Positions 53,695 to 62,400 of a stretch of DNA of 64,000 nt are shown piece after piece. Under the pieces are notes generated by a model that saw nothing but the letters and a program-made list of their open reading frames with translations, did no database searches and had not been told where the DNA came from. The translations under genes were made by a program, and so were the position numbers. Source of the stretch: Vulcanimicrobiota bacterium (lineage in GTDB: Bacteria; Vulcanimicrobiota; Vulcanimicrobiia; Vulcanimicrobiales; Vulcanimicrobiaceae); the NCBI GenBank assembly GCA_027452165.1, contig DAIDGX010000004.1, forward strand, positions 62,001 to 126,000. The letters are read 5' to 3'. Within the stretch, counting starts at the first letter, position 1. The number at the start of each line of letters is the position of its first letter.

Positions 53695-54506
53695 ATGTTA
53701 TCCAGCAGGCGCGTCGCGCCGAAACGCGCGGCCCCGATAATAAACGCGGGTGGCCGCAAAATATCGATCGGTTCGAACGTATCGCTATCCACGACGTCAA
53801 GGTAATCGAGATGCGCAAGCGGATGGAGCAGGCCACGCGCCGCCGCGAGCGCGTCGCCCTTTGTCCGGCCGCCCGCCATCGCCAAGCGAACCGCTTGCAG
53901 CGCGCGGTGGAGTGAGGGAGCGGCTTCGCGTTCTTGCGATGACAGATACACGTTGCGGCTCGAACGCGCAAGACCATCGGGCTCGCGTTCGGTCGGTACG
54001 ATCGTCACCCGGACCGGCAAATCGAGATCGCGCACGACGCGGCGAATGACCGCCGTTTGCTGCGCGTCCTTCTGCCCGAGGTACAGCACGTCGGGGCGCA
54101 CGATATTGAGGAGTTTCGTCACCACGGTCGCGACGCCGCGAAAATGCGTCGGGCGGAGGGCGCCTTCGAACGACGTGCCGAGCGCGCCCGGATCGACCGT
54201 GGTCGAAAACTCTTCAGGATAGATCGCCGCGACGTCCGGCGCAAAGATCACGTCAACGCCGGCCCGATGCAGTTTCGCGCAGTCGCCTTCGAGGTCGCGC
54301 GGATAGCGATCGAAATCCTCACTCGGACCAAACTGCGCCGGGTTTACGAAGATCGACACGGCGATCGCCGAAGACTCGTCGCGCGCGCGCGTTACGAGCG
54401 CAAGGTGCCCATCGTGCAACGCACCCATCGTCGGCACGAATCCGAGCGGTCGCGGCAAGACCTCGAAGAGCGCGCGCGCCTGCGCGACGGTCGAAACGGT
54501 GTGCAC
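53679..54506 (-). CDS. panC: Pantothenate synthetase
   Basis: 275 residues, GTG start. Ligates pantoate and beta-alanine with ATP. Motifs: GFVPTMGALHDGHLALV (HxGH), VSIFVNPAQFGPSEDFDRYP, LYLGQKDAQQTAVIRRVVRD and the KMSKS-like ARSSRNVYLS. First gene of panC-coaBC-coaX. No panB or panD is in the window. Confidence 0.96.
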   Translation of the reverse strand: MHTVSTVAQARALFEVLPRPLGFVPTMGALHDGHLALVTRARDESSAIAVSIFVNPAQFGPSEDFDRYPRDLEGDCAKLHRAGVDVIFAPDVAAIYPEEFSTTVDPGALGTSFEGALRPTHFRGVATVVTKLLNIVRPDVLYLGQKDAQQTAVIRRVVRDLDLPVRVTIVPTEREPDGLARSSRNVYLSSQEREAAPSLHRALQAVRLAMAGGRTKGDALAAARGLLHPLAHLDYLDVVDSDTFEPIDILRPPAFIIGAARFGATRLLDNIWIDA

Positions 54507-54518
54507 GTTGACAAGCTT

Positions 54519-54812
54519 CTATGCGCGCGTCACGCGCAACACGGTACGGCCGACCATAAACGGCGTGCCCAGATCGATGCTTGCGTCACCCTCTACGGCT
54601 TCGCCGTTCACCTTCGTGCCGTTGCGGCTATCGAGATCGGTCAATTGCAAGCTCTCACCACGCACGCGGAGGTGTGCGTGTTTGCGCGAGACGTAGCGAT
54701 CGAGCGCAATACACGCTTCGGCGACGGTATCGTCGCGTCCGATCGTGATCTCGCTCTCGAACGTCCAGGTTTTTCCATCAAGGGGGCCGCTCAGGACCTC
54801 GAGCAGGTACAT
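54519..54812 (-). CDS. FHA-domain protein
   Basis: 97 residues, a single forkhead-associated domain: GKTWTFESEITIGRDDTVAE, DRYVSRKHAHLRVRG, LTDLDSRNGTKVNGEAV. The phosphothreonine-binding residues (GR, S-R-K-H, N-G) are present. Start at 54812 with AGAAGG upstream; a longer frame to 54887 has no support. It lies 12 nt upstream of panC on the same strand. A partner Ser/Thr kinase is not in the window. Confidence 0.88.
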   Translation of the reverse strand: MYLLEVLSGPLDGKTWTFESEITIGRDDTVAEACIALDRYVSRKHAHLRVRGESLQLTDLDSRNGTKVNGEAVEGDASIDLGTPFMVGRTVLRVTRA

Positions 54813-54922
54813 CGCGGCGTGGCCTTCTCTCGTGCAGTGGGCCAGCTCCTGGTCGTTCGACCCGCTGGCCTCGGATTCGGCTAACAAAACGGCCCCGGCG
54901 GTCGATATCTCATAGGGTGACG

Positions 54923-55144
54923 ATGAACGACCGGATCGACGAGCTTCTCGAGCTCATAGAGGTGGAACCGGACGCGTTGCGCGAGGCGGAGTTCGCCCAG
55001 GCGCAAGCGATTCTGGAGACATTGGTCGGAAAGACCGTCGCGTCGGCCGAGCTCCAAGACACCCGGATCGTGCTCACGACGAGCGACGGCAACCGGTACT
55101 TTTTCTACGGATTCCTTGGTGAGGCGCGCGAGGCGCACGCCTAG
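54923..55144 (+). CDS. Small hypothetical protein
   Basis: 73 residues, ATG with AGGGTG upstream (a GTG at 54917 is also possible). Acidic N-terminal helix (DELLELIEVEPDALREAEFA) then a two-strand part (SAELQDTRIVLTTSDGNRYF). No family recognised. Divergent from the FHA gene and convergent with the PilZ gene, sharing the palindrome CTAG as both stop codons. Confidence 0.6.
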   Translation: MNDRIDELLELIEVEPDALREAEFAQAQAILETLVGKTVASAELQDTRIVLTTSDGNRYFFYGFLGEAREAHA

Positions 55145-55497
55145 GCGCACCCGGCGTCAGTCATAAACTTCGCGAGCAAATCATAATCGCTCGACGCGTA
55201 CTGCGTGAAGGCGATCCCGTGCATGAACGTCTGGCTGCTTGCATCGTAAAACGACAGGACGATCTTTGCGCGCACGAGCATCTCGTGGTCGGAGCCGGGC
55301 AGCGCAAAGCGCATGACGATCGCCTGCCCCATGGGCAGATCCGTCGTCGTCGCGACACGCATCCCGCCGCGACTCACGTCGAGTGCTTCGCCGCCCAGGA
55401 TCAGCTCATGTCCCGGCACGATCAACGTTACCGGAAAATTGACTCGCGCCCGAAAGAATCGGCGCTCGCGCGAGCGGTCTTCTTCTTGCGTACCCAC
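55141..55497 (-). CDS. PilZ-domain protein (c-di-GMP receptor)
   Basis: 118 residues, a single PilZ domain. The c-di-GMP-binding motifs are both present: R-x-x-x-R in RRFFRARVNFPV and DVSRGGMRV (D-x-S-x-x-G). The rest shows the beta-barrel pattern to FMHGIAFTQY. Probably a stand-alone effector; the target is unknown. Its stop overlaps the convergent small gene. Confidence 0.85.
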   Translation of the reverse strand: MGTQEEDRSRERRFFRARVNFPVTLIVPGHELILGGEALDVSRGGMRVATTTDLPMGQAIVMRFALPGSDHEMLVRAKIVLSFYDASSQTFMHGIAFTQYASSDYDLLAKFMTDAGCA

Positions 55498-55533
55498 CGG
55501 GGGGAGGTTTTCTCTGCGTTACGCACGCCGCCT

Positions 55534-56781
55534 TCAAGCAACCACGGCCTGCGCCGCGAACATCGCGCCGACGACCGTGTGCTCGCTCAGTACGCCCCCT
55601 TGTAGATAGACTTCGTATGGCGGCCGTAGCGGAGCGTCGCACGAGAGTTCGATGGTTGCGCCGCCGACGAACGCACCGCCCGACATGATCACCTGATCCA
55701 CATATCCCGGCACGGCTCCCGGCTCGGGACGAAAGCGCGCATTGAGCGGCATCGCCCGTTGCAACCCCGCGGCGAAGCGCTGTAAGCGCTCGGTCGAACC
55801 GAGACGAATCGCCTGCACGATATCGGTGCGCCTCGCGCCCGGCAGCGGATCGACCGCAAAGCCGAGTTCGGCAAAAAGCGCGGCGGCGAAGTCCAGTCCG
55901 CGCAGCGTTTGCTCGACGACGAGCGGCGCGACGAACAGCCCTTGAACGAATGCACGCCCGAAGCCGAGCGACGGGCCAAGCGCCGCGCCGAGCCCCGGCG
56001 CATAAAGGCGCGCTGCGATGCGTTCGACCAGCTCGGCGCGTCCGGCCACGTACCCGCCGGCGGGCGCGAGTGAACCGCCGAGATTCTTGATCAACGACCC
56101 CATCACGAGATCGGCACCAACGTGCGTGGGTTCGCGCGCTTCGACGAGTTCGCCGTAGCAGTTATCGACCAAGATCGCGACGTGCGGTGCAACCGCCTTG
56201 ACCGTCGTGAAGAGCTCTGCGCACGCTGCGATATCGAGCGAGGGACGCGGCGCGTAACCGCGGGAGCGCTGCACGAAGATCGCACGCACGTCATCTTCTC
56301 GAACGGCACGGGCGATCGCGTCGAGATCGAGCGCGCCATCGTCACGCAGCGCGATTTCCCGATAACGAACGCCATGTTCGACGAGACTTTCGGGCGCGTC
56401 GCAGATGGCGTTACGCAGCGTATCGTACGGACGGCCCGCCACGGCGATCAACGCGTCGCCTGGCCGCACGCATGCGGCGAGCGCGGTGACGATCGCGTGC
56501 GTGCCGCTCACGATCGAGAGTCGCGCGAGCGCGCGTTCTACGCCAAAGATCCGCGCGATCAGCGCTTCATAGCCGGCGCGCGCGGCATCGTCGTACCCGT
56601 AACCGCTCGAACCGGCGAGATCGCTCTCGTTCAAGCCTTGGTCGTAAAAGGCGCGCAAGACGTTTGCTTTAACGTGCGCCTGCGCAGGATACGCAAGCGT
56701 TGCCACGCGCGCCTGCGCGCGTAGCGCAGCCTCGCGCACGCTGGGCTCAATTTCGAAAAGCTCGCACAACAGCTCGATCAT
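55534..56781 (-). CDS. Methionine gamma-lyase family protein (YnbB/aluminium-resistance type)
   Basis: 415 residues from the ATG at 56781. PLP fold type I: SSGYGYDDAARAGYEALIAR, IVSGTHAIVTALAACVRPGD, ILVDNCYGELVEAREPTHVG, the PLP-binding Lys in GSLIKNLGGSLAPAGGYVAG and a C-terminal QVIMSGGAFVGGATIELSCD. This is the group named after a Bacillus YnbB-like aluminium-resistance protein; substrate unproven. The long frame to 57372 runs over the upstream permease gene and is rejected. The gene follows the EIIC gene by 29 nt. Confidence 0.85.
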   Translation of the reverse strand: MIELLCELFEIEPSVREAALRAQARVATLAYPAQAHVKANVLRAFYDQGLNESDLAGSSGYGYDDAARAGYEALIARIFGVERALARLSIVSGTHAIVTALAACVRPGDALIAVAGRPYDTLRNAICDAPESLVEHGVRYREIALRDDGALDLDAIARAVREDDVRAIFVQRSRGYAPRPSLDIAACAELFTTVKAVAPHVAILVDNCYGELVEAREPTHVGADLVMGSLIKNLGGSLAPAGGYVAGRAELVERIAARLYAPGLGAALGPSLGFGRAFVQGLFVAPLVVEQTLRGLDFAAALFAELGFAVDPLPGARRTDIVQAIRLGSTERLQRFAAGLQRAMPLNARFRPEPGAVPGYVDQVIMSGGAFVGGATIELSCDAPLRPPYEVYLQGGVLSEHTVVGAMFAAQAVVA

Positions 56782-56810
56782 CGCGCTCTCATTCGCTTCG
56801 CTTCTTCCAC

Positions 56811-57980
56811 TCACCCCGAGCTTGCCGAAGCGCGCAGAGTGTGTCGTTCGTAGGCGCGCACAAATGGCCAGTAGCAGATCGACGAGATCGCGATATTGAC
56901 GAGCACAAGCACCACCGCACGCCAGTCGAGCGTCGCGATGAAGGTGGCGATCACGCTCGGAACCGACCCGGGGACGTAGTAGATCGCGCGCCCCACCCAG
57001 CCGAGCGCGACGCTCACGTAGGTCGTGGTTGCAAGCAGCAGCGGGACGACGACGAACGGCGGGATCAGATACGGGTTGAAGACGACCGGCGCACCGAAGA
57101 GCAGCGGCTCGTTGGTATTGAAGAGCGCCGGAAGCAGCGCGACACGCCCGACCGCGCGCAAGCGCTTCACCCGCGAGAACGCGAGCAGGGCGGCCAGCGG
57201 TAGCGTGGCGCCGGCTCCGCCGGGAAAGACGAAGAGAAAGAGCGAGACCACGACAATATGCGGCAGCGGCGCATGATGCAGATACGCTTGGGTGTTCTGC
57301 ATCTGCAACGTCAGGTACACGGGCGTCACCACCGCGGCGAGCAACGCCGGCCCGTGCAATCCGCACGACCACAGCAGCGTCTCGACGAGGACGATCAGCA
57401 CGAGTGCGAGATAGCTATCGCCAAGATGTCCGAGCGGGCCGAGTGCCGCCTCGATGCCGCTCGCAAGCGAGATGTGGAGCGGCCGCAGCGCCAGGGCGAG
57501 CGCAACGACGAGCAGAGCTGCGAGCCTCGGGCGACGCAGCGTGCTCGTGAGGCCCGCGAGAACGCCGGCGACGATCAGGGCCAAAAAGAGCCCGCTTGCG
57601 CCAACCGAGCGCAGATATTCGATCGGGTCGCCGTGCAGCGGCGGAAGCGCGGCAAGATACGCACCAAGCGCTCCGGCGGCGAGGACCAACGGCGCGCGTC
57701 CCGTGCGCGTGGCATACTGCCAGGCAAGCGACGGGGCGAGCACCAGTCCCATCACCCCGAAGGCCGGTAGGAGCGCCGCCGAGACGCGCAGCCCAAGGCC
57801 CGGGCCGAAGAGCGGTCCGGGCTCGTGCACGACGGTGAGCAGCGCTACGAAGGCGACGAGGAGCCCGAGAAACGACCACGGCAACGCGTCGCGCGTTGCC
57901 GCAAGAAAGGGCAAGTCGGCGAAGCGCTTGACCTTAGAGGCGGCGGACGACAGCCTCGACGCGACCGACGATCTCGACAT
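56811..57980 (-). CDS. PTS EIIC-family sugar transporter subunit, orphan
   Basis: 389 residues, about nine to ten transmembrane helices. Diagnostic EIIC features: LLWSCGLHGPALLAAVVTP and ALFNTNEPLLFGAPVVFNPY (N-E-P-L-L-F-G). EIIA and EIIB domains are absent here. The ATG at 57980 overlaps the lexA 3' end by 47 nt; a TTG near 57914 would avoid most of the overlap. EIIC alone could serve as a facilitator or work with distant EIIB/EIIA. Confidence 0.8.
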   Translation of the reverse strand: MSRSSVASRLSSAASKVKRFADLPFLAATRDALPWSFLGLLVAFVALLTVVHEPGPLFGPGLGLRVSAALLPAFGVMGLVLAPSLAWQYATRTGRAPLVLAAGALGAYLAALPPLHGDPIEYLRSVGASGLFLALIVAGVLAGLTSTLRRPRLAALLVVALALALRPLHISLASGIEAALGPLGHLGDSYLALVLIVLVETLLWSCGLHGPALLAAVVTPVYLTLQMQNTQAYLHHAPLPHIVVVSLFLFVFPGGAGATLPLAALLAFSRVKRLRAVGRVALLPALFNTNEPLLFGAPVVFNPYLIPPFVVVPLLLATTTYVSVALGWVGRAIYYVPGSVPSVIATFIATLDWRAVVLVLVNIAISSICYWPFVRAYERHTLRASASSG

Positions 57981-58557
57981 CGCTCGCGTAGATTGGCGCC
58001 ATAGCCTGATTCTCCGGCTGCAGACGGATACGCCCGGCTTCCCGGTAGAAACGCTTCACCGTCGCCTCGCCCTCCAGCATCGCGACCACGATCTCGCCGT
58101 TGGAGGCGGTCTTCTGCGGACGGACCACGATCAGGTCGCCGTCAAGGATCGCCGCGTCGATCATGGAGTCGCCCTGCACCCGCAGCATGAACGCGTCGGA
58201 GCCGCGCGGCACGAACGACGACGGGAGCACGAAGTCGCCCTCGACGTTCTCCTGGGCGGTGATCGGCACACCCGCCGCGACCTTGCCGATGATCGGCATG
58301 ACGACGCTCTCGGGCCCCTTGGCGGTTGTCGCGCCGGCGCTCGCCGGCTCGCTCATGGCGCGCGGCTTGGTGGGGTCGCGCCGGATCAGGCCGCGGCGCT
58401 CGAGCGCTTTGAGGTGCGCGTGAATCGTCGATGAGGACGAAAGCCCAACACGCTCGCCAATCTCGCGCACGGACGGCGGGTAGCCCCGCTCGGCCATGAA
58501 GGCGCGGATCACCTCGAGGATGCGTTGTTGACGCTCGGTCGCAGGCTTGTCGATCAC
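57934..58557 (-). CDS. lexA: SOS repressor LexA
   Basis: 207 residues from the GTG at 58557, chosen for GGGGGT upstream and the standard N-terminus. Winged helix: SVREIGERVGLSSSSTIHAH, LKALERRGLI. Self-cleavage bond Ala95-Gly96 in KVAAGVPI, catalytic Ser131 in GDSMID, Lys168 in ATVKRFY. LexA represses SOS genes until RecA filament stimulates its cleavage. Four CGAAC-type boxes lie upstream and in front of the divergent LysM gene. Confidence 0.96.
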   Translation of the reverse strand: MIDKPATERQQRILEVIRAFMAERGYPPSVREIGERVGLSSSSTIHAHLKALERRGLIRRDPTKPRAMSEPASAGATTAKGPESVVMPIIGKVAAGVPITAQENVEGDFVLPSSFVPRGSDAFMLRVQGDSMIDAAILDGDLIVVRPQKTASNGEIVVAMLEGEATVKRFYREAGRIRLQPENQAMAPIYASDVEIVGRVEAVVRRL

Positions 58558-58637
58558 GGGTACCCCCAAAATACTAGCAACGATCTCCGCGCAGAGGGCC
58601 ATGCGTATGGCACCAGCCTGCCGTATAACCCTAGCAT

Positions 58638-58651
58638 AGAAAGCACGTTCG
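58638..58651. promoter_or_regulatory. Candidate LexA box 1 (lexA side)
   Basis: AGAAAGCACGTTCG differs from the Gram-positive SOS box (CGAACRNRYGTTYG) at two main positions. Centre 17 bp from box 2. Confidence 0.5.
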
Positions 58652-58654
58652 TGG

Positions 58655-58668
58655 CAAACATACGTTCG
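58655..58668. promoter_or_regulatory. Candidate LexA box 2 (lexA side)
   Basis: CAAACATACGTTCG fits the Gram-positive-type SOS box at nearly every position. It likely serves lexA autoregulation. Confidence 0.7.
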
Positions 58669-58676
58669 CAGCAAGC

Positions 58677-58707
58677 TTGACAGCGGCCGAATCCGGTGTG
58701 CTAAAAT
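58677..58707 (+). promoter_or_regulatory. Promoter of the LysM gene
   Basis: TTGACA (58677-58682) and TAAAAT (58702-58707) preceded by TGC (extended -10), with a 19-nt spacer. The next LexA box covers the expected transcription start. Confidence 0.55.
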
Positions 58708-58715
58708 CTAGGGGA

Positions 58716-58729
58716 CGAACAGCTGTTTG
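58716..58729. promoter_or_regulatory. Candidate LexA box 3 (LysM gene side)
   Basis: CGAACAGCTGTTTG, a near-perfect palindrome matching the Gram-positive-type SOS box, placed right after the -10 element of the LysM gene. Confidence 0.75.
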
Positions 58730-58755
58730 GCCCAAGATATAGACCGATTGGTGCT

Positions 58756-58769
58756 CGAACGCTCGTTTG
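58756..58769. promoter_or_regulatory. Candidate LexA box 4 (LysM gene side)
   Basis: CGAACGCTCGTTTG lies 10 nt before the ATG of the LysM gene and matches the SOS box consensus in both half sites. Confidence 0.6.
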
Positions 58770-58778
58770 CCACAAGAT

Positions 58779-59087
58779 ATGGCGGATACGCCGAAGGAGT
58801 TACTTCAAGTGGTACGGCGCAAACGGTTCAGCCTTATGCCGGTGATCTCACTGGCGGCGCTCAGCTTGATGGTCGCGATCCCGTCGCTTTCAAACATGCA
58901 TCTGTATGCCGCGACCGCGCGACGCTATACAACCGTCACCGTGCAACCGGGTGATACGCTCTGGTCGATCGCCGCGCAACACACGCGTTCGGGCGACGTT
59001 CAAGAAACGATCGACCGCATCAGCGAAGCAAACCATCTCGGGGTCGCGACGATTCAGCCCGGCGAGCACCTTCGCATACCGCAGTAA
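58779..59087 (+). CDS. LysM membrane protein, YneA-like SOS cell-division suppressor candidate
   Basis: 102 residues from the ATG at 58779. An N-terminal signal anchor (FSLMPVISLAALSLMVAIPS) precedes one LysM domain (VTVQPGDTLWSIAAQHTRSG to IQPGEHLRIPQ), which binds peptidoglycan. Size, topology, divergent position next to lexA and the SOS boxes in front of it match YneA of Bacillus-type bacteria, which halts division during DNA damage. Sequence alone cannot prove the role. A strong terminator follows. Confidence 0.75.
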   Translation: MADTPKELLQVVRRKRFSLMPVISLAALSLMVAIPSLSNMHLYAATARRYTTVTVQPGDTLWSIAAQHTRSGDVQETIDRISEANHLGVATIQPGEHLRIPQ

Positions 59088-59126
59088 GCCTCAATGGCGC
59101 GCGCGATCGCGCCCACGACACAACGT

Positions 59127-59163
59127 ACGACGGCCGTTCTTGGTAGCGGCCGTCGTTTTTTTT
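59127..59163 (+). terminator. Intrinsic terminator after the LysM gene
   Basis: ACGACGGCCG and CGGCCGTCGT form a 10-bp stem with a 10-nt loop, running into a T-tract (59155-59163). Textbook intrinsic terminator. Confidence 0.9.
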
Positions 59164-59180
59164 CGGGATGCGGTTGACGC

Positions 59181-59390
59181 CTATCGGCGCGAAACGAGGA
59201 CGATCGAGTGTCCCTGATGATCGTTCAAGAACTCGAGACCGTCCATCATCCAGGAATCGAGTCCCGTCCCGCTATGTTTCGCCACCTCACGCACCACGTG
59301 GATGCGATCCTTCAGCCAGGCAAGCTCGGTGCGCGTCGTGGTGGGAAAGATCGCCACCTCACAATCCTCACATTTGTAACCGTACTGCAT
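59181..59390 (-). CDS. Small hypothetical protein with CxxC
   Basis: 69 residues. The N-terminal YKCEDCEVAIF looks like half of a zinc ribbon; the rest has a helix (TELAWLKDRIHVVREVAKHS) and a strand pair ending HSIVLVSRR. Family not recognised. It follows the TonB receptor gene beyond a terminator-like hairpin, so it likely has its own promoter. Confidence 0.5.
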   Translation of the reverse strand: MQYGYKCEDCEVAIFPTTTRTELAWLKDRIHVVREVAKHSGTGLDSWMMDGLEFLNDHQGHSIVLVSRR

Positions 59391-59418
59391 CGCGCTCGAC
59401 AGTTGCTCGCGACATGCA

Positions 59419-59449
59419 AGAAGGCCTCCGCATGGTGCGGAGGCCTTCT
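59419..59449 (-). terminator. Terminator after the TonB receptor gene
   Basis: AGAAGGCCTCCGCA and TGCGGAGGCCTTCT form a 14-bp perfect stem with a 3-nt loop, 34 nt past the receptor stop, with a few T residues after it on the minus strand. Confidence 0.75.
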
Positions 59450-59482
59450 CGTTCGCGTGCTGCGAGGTATGCGTTTCGACGA

Positions 59483-62400
59483 CTAGATCTTGATCCGGAA
59501 GTCGAGGTACGCGTTGAACGGCAGCGAGCCGAATTGCGGCGAGTACGAGTTCGCAAACGCCGGCTGGATCGATTGACCCGGGTTATACACGTTGCCGACC
59601 GGCGGGATTGCCCCGACGCCGACAGAGCCGTAGCTGCAGATCTTACTCTGCGGTACACCGACGGCCGAGGTCCACGCGTTCTTCGTTCCGCCGAAGCAGG
59701 TGTCGAAGATGTTCGTGAGCGTCAGCACCGACGTCACACGTGGGCTCAGTTCGTAGGAGATCTGCGTGCTCATCGTGAGACGTGACGGATTGGTGAAAGC
59801 ACCCATGCCGTCGAACGCGCCCGTTGCCGGGTTCGGGATGTCGATCGTTCCGCACGTCGTCGCGTTATACCGCGTCGAGCCGGCAAGGGCCGTACAGGTA
59901 TTCGGTGCAACGCCCGGCGTCGAGATCGGGAAGCCGTAGTGCGTTCCCGTCTGGAACTGCCACGCCGGCGTGATCGAGAGCTTATCGTGCTTGTAGTTCA
60001 GGATAAGCGTCGCCACGTTCGGCGCCACGAACGAGCTGTAGCTGCCGCCACCGATGCTCGCTGCGGGGAAGAGATCGTAAGGCGCATACGATCCGCTCGG
60101 ATCGAAGAAGCCTTGCGCGGCCGAGTTGTAGTATGGGTTTGCAACCGCACCTGCGGCCGAACACGAACCGGCAACGCCGCCAACGAAGCACTGTGCCGCG
60201 AACGGGCTTGCGCCCGAACCGCCACAGAGGTACTGGCCGTACACCTTTTGGCCGACATCGGCGCCGCCTGCGGCGCACTGGCTCGTGTACGCATTGTACT
60301 GGCTGATCGCGCCATTGATCGGGTCGATGATCGAGCCACCGTTCGCAAGACGGTTGTACTTGATCTTCGCGCTGGTGTACGTGTAGCTAAAGAGCCCAGC
60401 GAAGCCGTTGCGCGAGAAGTCGCCCTTCTGCAACTGGAACTCCACGCCCGACGAGGTCTGCTGTCCGACGTTGAGACCCGAGACGAAGTTCGTCTTGAGG
60501 TTCAGGTAGAACTGTTCGACCTGGTCGTTGGTCTTACGGTAGAACGGCGTGACCTTGAAGGACATGTCCGTTCCCTTGATCTGATGCTCCCACGAGAAGT
60601 CCGTATTGTACGACACTTCCGGCACGATCGGATAGGTCGGGCTCGTACGGCCGTACGCATAGAACGTCGGGCCGAGGAGATCCGGCAGATCCTGTTGCGA
60701 GGTGTTGTACTGTTCGAACGCCGTGTTGGGCGCCTGATCGTACTTGCCGTAGCTGAAACGCAACACGTTTTGCGGATTAACCGTGTACGTGAACGCAACG
60801 CGCGGCTGGAACACCGAGAACGACTGGGTGACGGGGGTATTCGTCAGCAGCGCCTGCGTGTAGGTGATGCCGTTCGCGTTGAGGGTGCTACAGCCACCGT
60901 TTGCCGCCGTGAATCCGGCCGCGAACGCAGCCGCGCCGGCTGCGGTGCCGAGAAGCGGCGTCGGGTTGGCACCCGGCGTGTTCGCGACGCACATCGCGTT
61001 GTTCCACGAGTTGAAGAACAGGTTGCGAGCAGGCCCGGTGTTGGTGTTTTGCGGATCGAACTCGAAGCGATCGAAGCGCACGCCGATGTTGATGTGCAGA
61101 CGATCGGTCGGGTCGAACTCGTCGGTGATGGAACCGGAGGTGAACTTCGGCGTCACCTGGTTGTACGTACCGCTTTGGCCGTTCTCAACCGCGAGGTACT
61201 CGCACGGCGCGCCGCTGCAGTTGACGCCCGCCAAGCTCGTCGGCGCGGTGCCGAGGAGCGCGTTTGCGAGGCTGAGCTGCGTCGGGTTACCGTCTTGATA
61301 CTTGCTCGAACCACACGCGGTCGGCGTCGCCGTTGCGCCGGCAACAGCGTAGCAGATGCCGTCGTACGGGTTCGCCGAGCTCACCGCAAGCGCAAGCGGC
61401 TGCCCTTGGAAGGCTGCGTACGGCTGCGTGTTGTTGTCGCGAATAGCCGTCGCCGTGGTGTACGACCCTTGGATGCTCAAGAGGTTCTTCGAGTTGAGCT
61501 GATCCGCGAAGGTCGCACTCACGCCGCGCGTATGCGATTCGAGCTCGTAATCGGCGGGATTGATGCCGTCGTAGTTCGAGAAGAGTGAGTTCGGGCCGTA
61601 GAGGAACCAGTTCGAGTACACGGTGTACCCGTACACGCGCAGGTACGCATCCGAGCCCATGTTGCGCTGGTACTGCACCTTGACGATGCCGACGCCGTTG
61701 TTCGAGCTATCGCGCAGGTTGGCCGGAATCGCGCCCGCGTTGCCGAGCGCGGTCGGCTGCGACGGGTAGCTATATGGCGTCACCAGCGACTGGTAGTTCG
61801 CCGGAAGCGGCTGCCCGAGCGGTCCCGAGTAGCTGCCACCGAAGGCGGCCGCGCCCGGAATGACACCGGAGAAGAAGAACGGCGAGTAGCCGACCGCAGC
61901 CGACGCCGGGCCACCCCAGTCGCTTGGCGACGAGTAGTAGTCGGTCGTCAGACTTGAGGTCTGGTAGAGGAGCTGCAGGTCGTCCCGGCCACCATCCTTG
62001 CGATGCGGGATCGCAAAGTGGAAGTTCAACACGTTTTCGCGATCGGCAATATCCGAGACGCTGAACATGTTGTACGGGCCGAGCGCCGTCCAACTCGACT
62101 GGAACGTTCCGGTCGAATCGAAGCACGATGGCAGCGCCGACTGCGGCGATGCGCCCGCGCACGGGGCGAACGGGATGCCGTAGTTTTGGCTGATGCCCGC
62201 GCCGTTGTTTTGATCGTAGTAACGGAACGCTTGATCGTAACCGCCGAATCCCGCGTAGTACGAGAAGTTGCGGTCGGGCGTCGCGCCGCCGACTTCGATG
62301 TTGGCCTTGTGGTAGAAGGTCGGGCCGCCGATGCCGAGATCGCTCGAAGCGAATCCGGGGTAGGTGCCCGTCTTGATGACTTGGTTGATGAAGCCTGCGA

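Noticed and set aside
56782-57372. 197-codon extension upstream of the methionine-gamma-lyase-like gene
   Set aside because: It overlaps the EIIC gene out of frame and has no domain; the PLP protein starts normally at 56781.
59939-61588. Plus-strand open frame of 549 codons
   Set aside because: Also antisense to the TonB receptor barrel; Arg/Val-rich shadow sequence.
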